64,000 bases of DNA, from contig JAVHZZ010000005.1 in assembly GCA_036250195.1 (NCBI GenBank), positions 183,565,448 through 183,629,447 of the forward strand, given 5' to 3'. The stretch's first letter is position 1; every line of letters begins with the position of its first letter. The notes beneath the pieces were generated by a model. The model was not told the origin of the DNA. It made no database searches and saw nothing but the letters and a program-made list of their open reading frames with translations. Below, one piece after another: positions 1 through 12,768 of this stretch. This stretch comes from Mixophyes australis. Lineage: Eukaryota > Chordata > Amphibia > Anura > Limnodynastidae. The translations under genes were made by a program, and so were the position numbers.

Positions 1-1250
1 CCTGCATTACAGGTTATCGGAGGTCTCTGGAAATCTGGGTGATTGGCCATTATTTGTGCATTGGGTTGCTTTTCATTGGTTGGCAGTGGACACTACTTCT
101 TCTTTTCCTGGGCTGGTGGTTGTTCCCTGGAGCAGAGGGGTCTGGGTTGGTATGTTTTTCAGGCTCTCTTTCATAAGGAAGTGGCTAGTAGAGGTATCCC
201 TCATTGCATTTTCTTTAATTTGGGAGGTAATGATGGCACTGTAACTGGTCTGATTTTGAAAATTAAAGCAAATTTGACTGCTCTGGTTTCCATGTCGTCT
301 CATTTAGTAATCCGCTGGTTTGACAATATTCCTAGGGGGTTTGGAGGAATTTTTCTGATGGTAGATAGGTGGAAAAGATGCAGAGAAAGGTGAATTCAGT
401 TGTTTCCCAGTTTGTGCTGTTTATTGATGGTATAGAGATTGAGCACGTATGGATTACAGATTAAACCCATGGTGTCACACTGTGGGAGTTGCCTAGTATG
501 CCATGTTATAACTTTGATTGCTGGGCTGCTGAACTCCCTCTTTTGCCTTGATTCGGGTTACACACCCTGCCATCCCCAGCTTGTTGTTCATGCTTTGTGC
601 CTTATGCTTTGTGCCTTTTTGTGCCGTTGTCTACTGTTTGCCCCGGGCACTTGGGATAGTTTGCACATTGATGGATGCATTGGGTGCCAATGTTCATTGC
701 CATAGAGGGGGAGTGCTGTGGATCAGGTCTGAAGACCTTGTTTTGGGGTTTCTGGGTGCGAGTCCCCATTGGTATATATGTGGCTTTCGGTTTCACACGA
801 TGGTGGTGAGTGTTCTAGGGCGGTGCGCTCTGACTCCGTGGGATGTTTTGCTTGTAGGCCAGAAAGTTTTAGCAGCCAGAGGGCAATACCTTAAGGGACG
901 CATGGTAATTATGTTATTTAGCAGACGAGTCTGCCTCCCTTTGAAGTGTTGAGCTTTGGTTTTTGGTTACAGGTGCCTCCCACAGGGGGTAGGTTTGTTG
1001 GTTGCATTCCATCAGCAAAGTGATACAGGTCCTCTTAGGCTTGGGTTTATGGATACTCAGTTGTTGTACGGATCAGCACCTGGGAGGAAAATGTCCCCTA
1101 ATTGGTTTATGTCAAGAGGGTAAATGACCCTCACTGAGATATGATGGAAATTGATTCTAACTGAGCTGCTTTCTCCTCCACCATATGTTTCACTCATGTT
1201 AATAAACTTGACCACTAATTTTGTCAAACTATGTTACTGTGTCCTTTATT
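1..1250 (+). mobile_element. 3' end of a decayed DIRS/Ngaro-like (tyrosine-recombinase type) retrotransposon
   Basis: The left edge of the window holds the downstream part of a retroelement on the plus strand. It contains a broken SGNH-hydrolase-like reading frame (about 115-545), then a non-coding stretch, and ends near an AATAAA signal at about 1200-1206. The layout (hydrolase-like ORF, then a long 3' region) is known from Ngaro/DIRS-type elements of fish and amphibians. The recombinase and reverse transcriptase lie outside the window, so the assignment rests on the hydrolase-like frame alone. A CR1-type esterase is an alternative. Confidence 0.4.
115..545 (+). pseudogene. SGNH-hydrolase-like ORF remnant
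   Basis: The frame starting at 43 reads a hydrophobic strand followed by N-L-G-G-N-D at about 217-234. This is the GGND-type block of SGNH hydrolases found as accessory proteins in several retrotransposons. A short stretch later comes I-R-W-F-D-N-I-P-R, matching the usual 'W-S-D-I-P-R' block of this transposon-borne family. The frame shifts at about 390-400, and the continuation (V-V-S-Q-F-V..I-D-G-I-E) runs in another frame up to a stop near 460. At least one frameshift and several stops make it non-functional. The role of the intact protein in retrotransposition is not established. Confidence 0.42.
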
Positions 1251-2716
1251 AATTATGATGTTTTAGTTATTATTTCAGGGTGGCATGTCATGGTTGAACA
1301 TCAACAGTTAAGCATTTTATTAGTATCATTCTAATATTATTTACTATTTATTATGTTTATAACAATAATGTACTTCATGTGTAGATAGTAGTACATTTAT
1401 TTTTATACATCTATATACTATGTCAAAGTTGTAAAGTTGCAGGAACAGGAGACAAAAGCAGGTTTTGGACAATGCCCTGCCCTAAAAGTTTCCATGCACC
1501 ACTTATGCCTGGGAGCCATCATTACAACATTCAACAAAGAGCAACATCCTTGCTTCACTAAACTCCTTCACATTCTGCACATAAACAACCAGTCTGCAAT
1601 TCTTATATTCTCTCCCTCCATTTCCCATTTTAGCCACCCAACCTCCCTTCAGTGACCCTCCATCCTGCTCCCGCAGCCCTCTGGTACCCTGCGGCCTCTC
1701 TACATTTTTCTTCCTCCAGTTTCCTGCAGTGCTACTTTGCACACTTTTTGTGATGTCCTGCATTCACTCTCATCACTTCTTCTGCAGTTTCACCACAACT
1801 CTTTTTTCTTGTCACTTGCCAGAGACTACAAGGTTCATGTAGCAGCACAACTGTGATGGACTGTGAGTATCGTAAACCTGTGGTTGGGTTGCATTGCTAA
1901 ATAAGACCATGGCGTTGTCCTACTCACCTAAAGTAGAAGTAGAATCCCAGACATAGGATTATCCCACTGACAATTTACCACAGTCACTCAGTTATTTAGG
2001 CAATTTAAGCTTTAAACAATAAAATGATGTTCTTGTGGGCTAAGTTACCTATAATGGTCCCCTTTTCCAAATGACTCCCCTACTTGACATCAACGACATG
2101 CATTCCAACAAGTGATGGACCTGTTTTTCACCTTCTGTAGCTGCCTATGTGCTGCATGGTTCTGTTTTGTGGACTTTTTTTTAAAAACATAATTGATCCA
2201 TTTTATTTTTATTTAAAATGATTTATATATCATCCAGCTTACTCTGTAGTGCTTTACAATATAAATTGGATATATTTTCTATATACATCCCCCTGCCTGC
2301 CTTTCATTTTGTATTAGATACACTCTATACTAGAAAAGCTATTTGCACTGTACATTTCAAATCCCTGGAGTGTGCACAATGGCATAGCAGTCGGGGAAGG
2401 AAAGTGTCCATGTCTGCAGAGAGTACACAAACTAAATGGGCTGCAGAATTGCTTCAGTTGCAGATTAATGTTAAATATACTCTAGTAAAGAGTATATTTA
2501 ACAATTAAAGAAGGGCTGTGGACTGTATATATAAAATAGAATAATTGGGTCTATTTTATTAATTAAAGAAAATCACAGAACTGAATATATTTGAAAATCC
2601 CTTTAGATGCTTGTCATATAAAATGATGCTGATGTTAATGTCATTATAATATTGGACTCAGGAAGAAAATGTTCCCTAGTGAAGACTAATTGTTTTTTTA
2701 AAAACAAATGTACACA
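1251..2716. other. Unassigned AT-rich DNA
   Basis: No supported gene. Positions 1436-1850 are C/T-rich and may be an old repeat that I cannot name. A small perfect hairpin sits at about 2470-2502 (14-bp arms, 5-nt loop). Confidence 0.5.
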
Positions 2717-2718
2717 TA

Positions 2719-3946
2719 CACTATATGGACAAAAGTATTTGGCCACACCTGTTAATTATTGAATTGATGTGTTTCAATCAGACCCATTGACAGAGGTGTA
2801 CAAAATCAAGCGGCTAGCAAAGCAGTCTCCATTTGCAAACATTTGTGATACAAAATGGGTCATTCTGAAGAGCTCATTGACTTCAAGTGTGGTACTGTGA
2901 TAGGATGCCACCTTTGCAATAAGACGGTTCGTGAAATTTCATCCCTGCTGGATATTCCGCGGTCAACTGTAAGTGATATTATTAGAAAGTGCTAGCGTTT
3001 AGGAACAACAGCAACTCAGCCACGAAGCAATAGACCACGTAAAATCACAGAGCGGGGTCAACGACTGCTAAGGCGTATGGTGCGTAAAAGTGGTGCTTTG
3101 CTGATTCTATAGCTGCAGAGTTTCAAACTTACAATGGTATTAATGTCAGCACAAAAACTGTGCAGCGAGGGCTTAATGGAATTGGTTTCCATGGCCGAGC
3201 AGCCTCATGCAAACCTCACATCACCAAGACCAATGTCAAGCATCAGATAGGGTGGTGTAAAGCACACCAACACTGGACTGTGAAGCAGTGGAAACATGTT
3301 CTGTGGAGTGACGAATCACGCTTCTCTGTTTGGCAGTCAGATGGGCGAGTCTGGGTTTGGCGGATGCTGGGAGAACGTTACCTGGCTTACTACTTTATAC
3401 CAACTGAAGTTCTGTGGAGGAAGGATAATGGTATAAAGCTGTTTTTCAGGGTTTGGGTTTGGCAACTTATCTCCAATGAGGGGCAAAGTTAATGCTTCAG
3501 CATACCAAGTAATTTTTTTGCTTCCAACTTTGTGACAACAGTTTGGGGAAGGCCCTTTTCTATTCTAACGTGACTGTGCCCCAGTGCACAAAGCAAGGAC
3601 TACAAAGACATTGTTTGATGTGTGGAAGAACTTGACTGGCCCACACAGAGCCCTGACCTCAACCCCATCGAACACCTTTGGGATGAACTGGAACGGAGAT
3701 TGCAAGCCAGGCTTTCTCGTCCAACATCAGTGTCTGACCTCATAAATGCTCTACAGAATAAATGGGCACAAATTCCCACAGAAATACTCCAACATCTTGA
3801 GGAAAGCCTTCCAAGAAGAGTGGAAGCTGTTATCGCTGCAAAAGGGAGATCAACTCCATTATAAAGTATATGTATTTAAATACAATGTCATTACAGTCCC
3901 TGTTGGTGTAATGGTCAAGCGTCCGAATACCTTTGTCCATATAGTG
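2719..3946 (+). mobile_element. Tc1/mariner transposon, complete ends, dead transposase
   Basis: The element starts CACTATATGGACAAAAGTAT at 2719 and ends with its near-perfect reverse complement at 3946. It is flanked on both sides by the TA dinucleotide (2717-2718 and 3947-3948), the target duplication expected of Tc1/mariner. It spans 1228 bp and holds one transposase gene in the plus direction. A second, truncated copy of the same family lies on the minus strand at 39805-40235. Confidence 0.93.
2855..3864 (+). pseudogene. Tc1-family transposase, broken
   Basis: A cut-and-paste transposase remnant. Reading starts M-G-H-S-E-E-L-I-D-F at 2855 and continues through the N-terminal helix-turn-helix. 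It hits a TAG at about 2993, where the family normally has a tryptophan region. The middle (3160-3492) keeps the first catalytic aspartate in L-W-S-D-E-S. The second aspartate is in D-C-A-P-V-H-K (about 3571-3594). The third acidic residue is in N-P-I-E-H-L-W-D-E (about 3661-3690). The pieces lie in different frames, so several indels separate them. The C-terminus ends at 3864 with the typical P-R-R-V-E-A-V-I-A-A-K-G block. All three catalytic residues survive, but the protein cannot be made from this copy. Confidence 0.92.
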
Positions 3947-3948
3947 TA

Positions 3949-5972
3949 TATAGTTTCACAAGTGCTTTGAAATTTAAGCTTTTTATCTTATATAATCCCC
4001 TGTTTAGCCAGTAAGGGACATTTACTATTAGTAGAATATGTAGATGTAAATCAGATGTAATTTGAACAAAGACCTATTGATTGCAGAGTGCAGAACAAGA
4101 GGCATGTGCTCCTGCTTTGGAATGTGTCCCTGATAAAATACCCTGAAAAACTATTTCCTCGATTGCTGCCTGAGACAGGATGTTTAACTCTATCACTTGA
4201 AAGTCTTTTCAACTGCTACTTTAAGACAACCCCCTTAATTACAACTCCTCTTTTTTTTCTTTTTGTGAATAATTTATTTCCTAAATAAGTTATGAAAAAT
4301 GTATTAAATTAGTACTTTTGCATATAAATATGCTCAATTCCAGATAAAGTACACCTAATTTGTACAGAAGCCAACCCCTCATATTCAATCCTCACCCATT
4401 GAAATTCATTTAAATATCTTGTCACACAATATAACATTTTGGTTTGGCATGTGTACACATAGCCTTTCTTGTGCCTAACCCATATTCTGCAAGGAACACA
4501 GTCATCTGCCCAGATCCTCTCAGAAAAAGAAGCAAATGTTTGCTCCTCCACAGGTGCTAGCTTGACAATATAAATCATACACCTAACCATGTAAACTACC
4601 AATTTTGCACAGAGATAGGCAGTATAGGCACAAAACGGGGAGTGCAGAATTTTTACAGTTTCATAAATAGCTCTTATTGTCCAAAGTCCGTGGGATATTG
4701 TTTTTGTTATGTTTACGATTTTTGTAAGTAGCAGCGGAATGTAAGGATATAACTAAACAGTGCATTTTACTTTCATGCTTCATGTATGAAAATTTAAAGA
4801 TTATTCATTAAAGATTAACAGCAGGGAGCTATTTATTCTAGCTCCCTCCCGCTGATCCTAGACATGGAGCACTGCCTACTCGGAGTGCTATCACACCACT
4901 CCGAGGAGGCAGTCATCTGCACACAGCTTAGCCTCTTATATGCAGGCCACACTTGAAACCACAAAAAGCTTGGTGAGAAGGCCTTAGGTTCCCCACCACT
5001 GAACTAACTAATGAACAGTGTGATGCAATAAAAGTGTGACATGCTTTTAACACTTGTCGCATCTATATTGGACAACTCCTGGTTACCAGCACCTACTAAA
5101 GATCTATAAATGTAGAGAGGTATAGGCTCTGCACTTATCTGCTAACAGGAGAACTACATCATTGACAAGTCTCTATGGGTCCTATTTCAAAAAGTACTGC
5201 TTGGTAATGCCAAGTAGAAGTATTTTCTGCAATATAGGACTTACACTGTGTACAATATTATGCTAACAGAGTTAAAGAACAATACTAAAGCCTTTTCTAA
5301 AACGGAGAATGTTTGTTTGAGAGATATTAACAATATATGTTATTTCTGCTCATTTCAGAAATACTTGCTAAATAATGGAGTAATGCTGTAATAAAAACAT
5401 CTTTCTTTACAAGACGTGATAAGATTGTCCTTGTTAAGAGACCATTTTATCAGTCTGTTTAATTAATCATGCGTTTTCAGGCAGATTTGCAATGAGCTCA
5501 TATGGTATTACTAGAAATAGAATATTTCAATAAAACATTTTACCTAATAAAGTAGTCAGGGAAAACAACGTGTGAGAGGGAATAAAAAAGCAGTTTAGTA
5601 TGCTTTCCTTCCATTGCTATTAATAATAGTAGCTCTTAATTAAGCACCGTGGAGAGGATCTGAATGAATATCACCTCATTGGAAATGAAATGCTGGGGGC
5701 TGCTGGAGTTGTCCTGGAATTAGAGACAGCAGGGGATGATTTTATGCACATTTGCCAATGCTTCTTCCCTGCTTACTGCCTTTCAAATAAGGATATGATT
5801 ACTGTTGATTTCTCTTACCTGTGATTACACTTCACTTAACAAAACATGCTGATAGTTGCATGTCTCATTAGTATCTCTTACATCATAATACAATTTATAG
5901 GCGATATCCCATCTTTAGCATCCTATTTTTGGATGTATTTCATTTAAAAATTTTTATTAGTTAAATTAATGT
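3949..5972. other. Unassigned AT-rich DNA with two adjacent stem-loops
   Basis: No gene seen. Two neighbouring inverted repeats occur at about 4817-4852 (GGGAGCTA ... TAGCTCCC) and 4872-4912 (arms CTCGGAGTG / CACTCCGAG within a longer imperfect stem). Positions 5630-5880 are less AT-rich and could be conserved non-coding DNA. Confidence 0.45.
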
Positions 5973-6003
<31 letters not shown>

Positions 6004-6330
6004 ATTTATATAGTGCCACTGATTCCGCAGAGCTGTACAGAGAACGCACTCACATCAGTCCCTGCCCGATTGGAGCTTACAGTCTAAATTCCCTAACATA
6101 CACACACACACACACACACACACAGACTAGGGTCAATCTTGATAGCAGCCAATTAACCTACTAGTATGTTTTATTGGAGTGTGGGTGGAAAACGGAGCAC
6201 CCGGAGGAAACCCACGCTAACACGGGGAGAACATACAAACTCCACACAGATAAGGCCATGGTCAGGAATTGAACTCATGACCTCAGTGCTGTGAGGCAGA
6301 AGTGCTAACCACTGAGCCACCGTGCTGCCC
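5973..6330 (-). mobile_element. tRNA-headed SINE with L2-like tail, copy 1
   Basis: Read on the minus strand, it starts GGGCAGCACGGTGGCTCAGT at 6330. This head contains an A-box-like GTGGCTCAGTGG and a B-box-like GAGTTCAATTCC about 45 bases later, the internal RNA polymerase III promoter of tRNA-derived SINEs. A conserved central body follows (CCCCGTG..GGGTTTCCTCCGGGTGCTCC), then a (CA)n tract, then a 3' part ending GCACTATATAAATT plus a (GAT)n tail. The 3' part resembles the L2 terminus at 58045-58108, which suggests mobilisation by L2. I see no clear target duplication. Confidence 0.8.
6101..6124. repeat. (CA)12 microsatellite inside the SINE
   Basis: An uninterrupted CA dinucleotide run within the SINE body. 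Confidence 0.95.
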
Positions 6331-8847
6331 ACTATGTATACAATTCCTTCTGGTTTTGATTTCATAAGTTTTCCATTCATACCCCAATGCAGAGACATAA
6401 ATGAACCCTACTACAATGTAAAGAAGATTGGTTGATCACAAGAATTTAACTTCTGTTTTAAGAGGCTTGTCTTATTAATGAGCACCTGACACCTACAGCC
6501 AGTAGGTGGCTTTTTTGTAGGCTTAAACAATAGTCATGAGAATGCAGCCTATCAGGTTTCTAGGAATCAGTGACTTCATTGATAAACTGCATGACTCGTA
6601 GTTAAAAAGCACTTACAAATTTATTTAAATTGCTGAAATATCTTCTGTATGTTTTATCTTTAGAAAGAGAAGGGGTATTTAGATAATACAATCCAGGAAT
6701 AACTAAAGCCCCCTTAAAACATAATCACTAACAAGGTGAAATCTTTATATAAATATATATAAAATAAAATATATAATATATTTTAGCTCATTCTTTGAAA
6801 AACTTGAGTGTAACTTGAACATGGGATTGTGGGTACTGCACAAACACATATACTATCTCTTACCTGGCTTTGGTTTCACAGTGCATTGAATCAGGGCTGT
6901 TTACTTATGAGTTCAGCAATGAGTTGGGTAATAGGGTAATTTTATCCAAATATTATTTGTTAAGAGATTGTGTAAAGTTAAATATAAATAAGTAAGTAAA
7001 TAAGTAAGTAATGGATTTCATTATAAAATTTCATTGTATTGCTCCTCCCTAGTATTATTTTTAATGCACTGCAGCCCAGATAACAGTAGGACAGCAAGTT
7101 TGTAAGACAACTGCATACCTCCCAGTTCTGATTTTTGTGCAGTGAAAAGGGACATGGCCCTGTGAGAAACCTATGTGGAATAACCAGATTGAGGGACCTA
7201 TTTATCAATCTTCTTTTTCATTAAAATCCCCAGAAAATGGCCATAGGTTTCTATGGGAAATGCTATTTTGTGCAGTTTAGCAACTTGTGCCCGATGGCTA
7301 AGGGGAGAGCATTGCAGTAGAGGGATCTTCCAATCCCTCATTGCATCTTACTGTTCTCCCCTCTTGTTACTATCGCAACAGTGGTCACTGCGCCATAGCG
7401 ACCATAGAGAACATAGGAGTACTGCTGTTTTGAAATAAGAATATTCCTAAGTAGTCACAATATTTCATTCCACATACATTAGTATTATCTCCCCCCTCCC
7501 AGTGGACTATACATTTAAAGCGGTGGCATATTCTGCCAAATTAAGACAACCTGAGGAGAGGTCACAATGCAAACCTGAGAAGTTAATCCAAAAAACCATC
7601 TTAGGCATTTAGTCAGTGTAATTATGTTTTATTTTACATTTTTTAAAAATAAAGATAATATATTGCTTATACTAAACCTTAATAAAGTCAGTGCATGGTT
7701 TGTTAGAGGAGTCCTCCCTCTCAAATTATTTGTTTTAAGTAGTTGTATGTATAGGAGAATTATGTAAATAAAAAATATATTTACCTTTCAGATGCTGATG
7801 AATTCTGCAGCTTTCAGCTGAGACCCCCTTAAAGAAAATGTATTTAACAATAAGCAAGATTGGTGTTGTGAATTGGTACATGCTAAATGTAGAAGAAACT
7901 ATGTAGTTAATGCTATTGTTACTATCATTATTATTGTTATTATTAGAAATACTAAATATGTATTTATTCAGAAAGAAATGGATACGCATTAAGCACTGTA
8001 TAATGAATAAAATTCAATGTGCCATAAAATACATGTTTCAGTTCACTTTAATAAATATTTTACAAATATATTGCAAGCAATATCTTCCCATACATTAAAA
8101 TTGTCATTGTATCCTATTCCATCATGCTGTAATATTTCATAACCATTCTAATAATTGAATAATTAATGTACAACAAAACATTTCTCTATTTCTATATTAT
8201 AGCAAAACTATATGCCTCAATCATGGCACAGACAAATTGAAATACTCTGTCAATAAATTAACATGCACTATTCGTTCAAAATACTGCACATTGCTCACTC
8301 ATAATATTGACATGATACAGTAGCATAATGTATCACTGAAGTGTAATAATTTTCTATTTAGTGTACCATACCCTTTTGCAATTTATGTACAGTTATGTAT
8401 AATATCGGCATACCATTCTGTTTCTGAATTATTAATAAAAAAGTCATTAGTTTCAACTATGTAATTCACATCACAATGTCTCTCCTTGCATTGCAAGTGG
8501 CTTCACAGAAGGGCAATACATTACATTGGCTCTTTCAGTGAGCCATGCTCAAACAAAAGTTTTAAGATAAAATGTTATACTTTTAGATGATTTATTGTGT
8601 TTATCACTGACAACTAGATAGCATCTTGCAAAATGTGGCTCCTACGATAAACAAACAAGTATGAGTAAATGGATTCCCATAGTGTAGAACCTAAAATAAG
8701 AATATTAATAAAAATACATATTAAATTTGACTATTTTTCAAAATGTTTTTTAAATACTAATTAAATACTAATTTGCATCTGGCAACTAGCTTCTGTGCAG
8801 CAAGACAGTGATAAATAAAAACATAACTAATATTCTTTTAACATCTA
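6331..8847. other. Unassigned AT-rich DNA
   Basis: No supported gene. There is an imperfect inverted repeat at about 7300-7360 and short GTAA/ATTATT simple repeats near 6990-7010 and 7915-7950. The rest shows no structure I can name. Confidence 0.5.
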
Positions 8848-9669
8848 GGGGTAAATGTATCAAAGTGCGATTTTGCAACTCCAGCGATTTTCTCGGGAGA
8901 GTTGAAACTCGCCGATGTATGAAGCTGAGTTTTCATACAAAATCGCCAGAGTTCTGCTTCTGTCAAAATCGCTACTTGCAAAATCGCCAGAGATCAAACT
9001 CACCACTGTTTGCCACTGCAGCTATACAGCTCTCAAATGTATGAAGCTGCGAGTTAGCAAACTCAGGAGAGTTTGCTTCAAAACACGCCAGATACAACAC
9101 GCTGCTTGATAGCAGCGTGTTGTACAAACACAACACTGTTACACTGCCCTGGCAGTGTTAAAAAGTTAAAGAATAGATAAAAGTTTTTTAAAAAAAAGCG
9201 TGAGGTCCCCCCACTATTTATGCTTAACCCTAGTGCTGCCTGGTAAAGTGAAAATCGGGGGGACCCCACGCAAAATTTTTCCCCGATTTTCACGGGACCA
9301 GCACTAGTCAGGCAGCACTAGGGTTAAGCATGAATAGTGGGGGGACCTCACGCCTTTTTTTTTTTCTTCAACTTTTATCTGTTCTTTAACATTTTAACAG
9401 CTGCCGGAGCTCCGGCAGCTGTATGACAGGGCCAGTGTAACAGTGATGTGTTGACAACTTACTGTTACAACACAGGAGAGTTTGACAAACACAGGAGAGT
9501 TAGCTAAACTCGGGAGTGTTTACATTGTTCAAAATCGCCAGAGATGACCAGCGATTTTGAACATGAGTGTCAAAATCGCAGCTTGATACATTTCCAGTTT
9601 TTTTTTAAAACTCGCGGTTTGCCGCGATTTAAAAACGCTGGCAAACTCGCACTTTGATACATTTACCCC
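8848..9669. mobile_element. Palindromic MITE with nested long inverted repeats
   Basis: Outer ends are GGGGTAAATGTATCAAAGTG at 8848 and the reverse complement of GGGGTAAATGTATCAAAGTG at 9669. Both sides are flanked by CTA (8845-8847 and 9670-9672), a 3-bp target duplication of the size made by PIF/Harbinger elements. Inside is a second inverted repeat. The block around 9195-9235 (GTGAGGTCCCCCCACTATTT ...) recurs in reverse complement at about 9315-9355. A small hairpin lies at 9096-9123. There is no coding capacity, so transposition would need a transposase from elsewhere. Confidence 0.78.
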
Positions 9670-9709
9670 CTAATCTGTTGCAGATTCCTTCTTGTTTAAA
9701 TAGCATGAC

Positions 9710-9832
9710 CAGTGTTCAAAGTGGAAATGTAATGGGAATGTAAGTGAATGGGATTTGATAGTTTTACAATGAACGCAGTAGGAGAAGTGACGGTATGGCA
9801 TACCACCGTATACAACCCCGCTTTGACCACTG
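9710..9832. mobile_element. hAT-type MITE with perfect 8-bp target duplication
   Basis: The 123-bp element begins CAGTGTTCAAAGTGG and ends CCGCTTTGACCACTG. It is flanked by AGCATGAC on both sides (9702-9709 and 9833-9840). An 8-bp duplication with CA..TG ends is characteristic of the hAT superfamily. Related copies lie at 34863-34997 and 58277-58335. Confidence 0.88.
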
Positions 9833-9840
9833 AGCATGAC

Positions 9841-12250
9841 ATTAACCAATGATGAGCTAACACTGCCTATGTTTCACATCCTTTTAATGAAGCCATGTTA
9901 ATTTGAACGCAAATTGTATTCTTGGCGTATAATATGCATTTATAGTTCCGAGCAAGCGCACCTTGCACTACAATTCTATATTTTAATGTCTTTGTGTCAC
10001 CTGTATACACAATAAGAATGATTTATCAAGTTAAACTAAAAATTAACCTAACTTAGTGCACACTAACTTTTGTTTTATAGTCCTAATGCTGCCGGTAACC
10101 AGCAAGAAACTTGACTTACACAGCTATAGTTACCTATCGATATCAGTCACTTCAGAAAAAAAATAAGCATGTGGGTTCTACTACAATAACTATTTAAGGG
10201 ATGGGAATTACTTATTTTATGTAATATTTAGTCAGCCTTTTGGGAGAGCTTGTATTGATTTTACGTGTATGTATGAGTTGTCAGCTATTTGCAGCATTTA
10301 ATAGACTATGCATTATGCAATATTTACCCCATTGGCAGTTGCTATACAATGCCTGTCATGTATTATTATTGCATAAATAATTACTGGTTTCAAAAAATTT
10401 ATAAAAATTGGTACACCTAATTATTAGCACTAGTTAGATTATTGCTATACATTTCTAAATAGCAAACTAATAGTTTCTCATCATTGCCAACAAGTATGGC
10501 CATTTATAATAGGTATAACGGTTCAACAATCTCATCCAGTGCTGACTGAGAACTGGATACTCTTTATTGTTGTGTCTGTCAGTGGCTAGTTGAGGTGGCG
10601 CCAGGTAGTAGCAGAAGAGACTTAATGCAGGTATATCCTGCACCTCAGCACTGTTCATCTACATGTACTATTGATATACCCTAGCACTGGGTAGCATAGC
10701 ATATATAGGTTATCTGATACAAACAAATGTACAGCCCATGCAAATAAGCCAACCCTCTTGCTCCTGAAGCCAGTCATTCTTATGCTTTGATATGTCCCTG
10801 CCACCTAGCCAAAGAATAATTTTGAGATTCATAGAATTTCATTAGCTTATAATCTTACTTTACATGTAATTATTTTTTTTGATGTATCTAATGATACATA
10901 TTACACTGTCTAGCATTTTTAAAGTAATAAACATATTCCTAAATTTAATTGCAATCCATCTATCATAAGGCAAATTAGGTAGTATTAGTAGAAAGGAAGA
11001 TAAGCGCAGTGGGAAATTGATTTAAAAATAGAAAAACAAATATTGCTGTAGATCCTTAGTATATATTTGGTTGTTGGAAGATGGAATTATTTTAATGACC
11101 TCATGATGGGTTATCCAGAAAAAAACTATCCAATGAGATTTTGTTACATTATAATAAAACAGAAATAAGGAGCCTAAAGATAGGTTCTCAATAGATTTAT
11201 TACATATATTGTAAACATAAATAATGTGATTATTTACCATAACATTTTGCCAGGCATGTACAATTTTTTCTCTTCATTTGTGTTATGTTTATATGGTTTT
11301 CAAGAGCAAATTAATTTTATTGCATAAGAAAGCAACCAATTGCCAATCCTAGCCATTGACGTAGTCAGTTTCAGTAATATATAAGACAATCGTTTAATTC
11401 TAAAGAAATACAACTCAGAATGAAAGAAAAAAGGAAGACAAAATGATCAACTAGTCTACTTTTGGTACATTTGTGCCTGCACTTTATCCTCCGTGACACT
11501 GTAATCTACTAACATTCTTCACTCGATTTTTCTCTTTGCAATCTGGAAGAACAGATTCACCAGTGATTGTGCTCATTTATAAAAGCATCCAAAACAAAAT
11601 TGAACCCCAAGGCTGATAAACTATAAAGATGTTGATCAGATCTGAGCCGAATTGACGATGCTTTGGGGCTTTCTCTGCTAAAGATGGCTGCAGAAGACTG
11701 ATGGCTTTATAAACACAATTACAAACACCAGAGCTTCATCGAATGAATAGAAAATCATAAAATATGATGCGTGTCCTTTATTAAGTACAGAATGGTATTT
11801 TGCCAAGATTTACTAAATTTCTTTAATATATTTTCTGTCACATAATTTTTTTTTTCCTGCAGAAAACCTAATCAGACGCTAGATTATAAATAACGTTATG
11901 GTAGAATATTATATCATGATATTAGTAAAGAAATAGATTTTATGATGTTATCAGCAAGATTTACTGACTGGAAATTGTCATCAATAACATAAACATAGAA
12001 AAGGTTAATTTACTGCACACTTCAATATCTATCTATTAATTAGACGTGGAACTTCTCTTCTTGATCGTAACTTGTTTTGCTTTTTGCCTAGAACACAATC
12101 GGGAATCACATAGAAATAAGTTTATTCAAAAATACATTTAATATGGAACAACTAATTGTATAAACAACATACTAATAGGTTAATTGGATTAGCCCATATA
12201 TTTGTGTGTGCATTTGCATGTCTGTGGTAAGGAGTTAGAGTTTTAGCTGC
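9841..12250. other. Unassigned AT-rich DNA, possible conserved non-coding stretch
   Basis: No gene or repeat recognised. Positions 11450-11770 are more complex in composition than the flanks and could be a conserved non-coding element, but no comparison is available. Confidence 0.4.
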
Positions 12251-12278
12251 ACTAAGGTACGTATATATATATATATAT

Positions 12279-12768
12279 TGTGGCAAGAGCCCGCTACTGC
12301 AGAAGCACACGCGAACAACTTCTTCCTTTTTATGGTGCTTTATTGTCAGGATGGTAAATGTTTTGACACCGTATACTTGCACAGCAATCATGGAGACCCT
12401 AAACACTAGCTATACATAGTCCAGCTCTCTCTCAGGACCAGCCAGCTCACCCAGCGTTGGTCTCAGTGCACAAATGATATAAACAAGCTTTTATACCTAA
12501 TACCCCTCCAGCCTTAGCTTGATGGACAGGTGACACATCCACCTTCTCTTTAAAAGGAAACGCCCATCACTGGCTCTGTAATTCAAACAGACACACCCTG
12601 TCTGTTTGCTGAGAGGAAGGATTTCAAGTCATGTAAGTTAAACCAAATTTAAACTATTGCTTTTCATAGATAGGTCTTTACATTCAATCTAGGTGCATTA
12701 CTGCACAAATGTTTTACTCTACTTCCCTGCTTTCTCTGCATATTGCCAGCTAAATGCCTCCTTTTGTT

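Noticed and set aside
6490..6515. CCAGTAGGTGGCTTT as a third CTCF site
   Set aside because: It fails the core consensus at the last positions.
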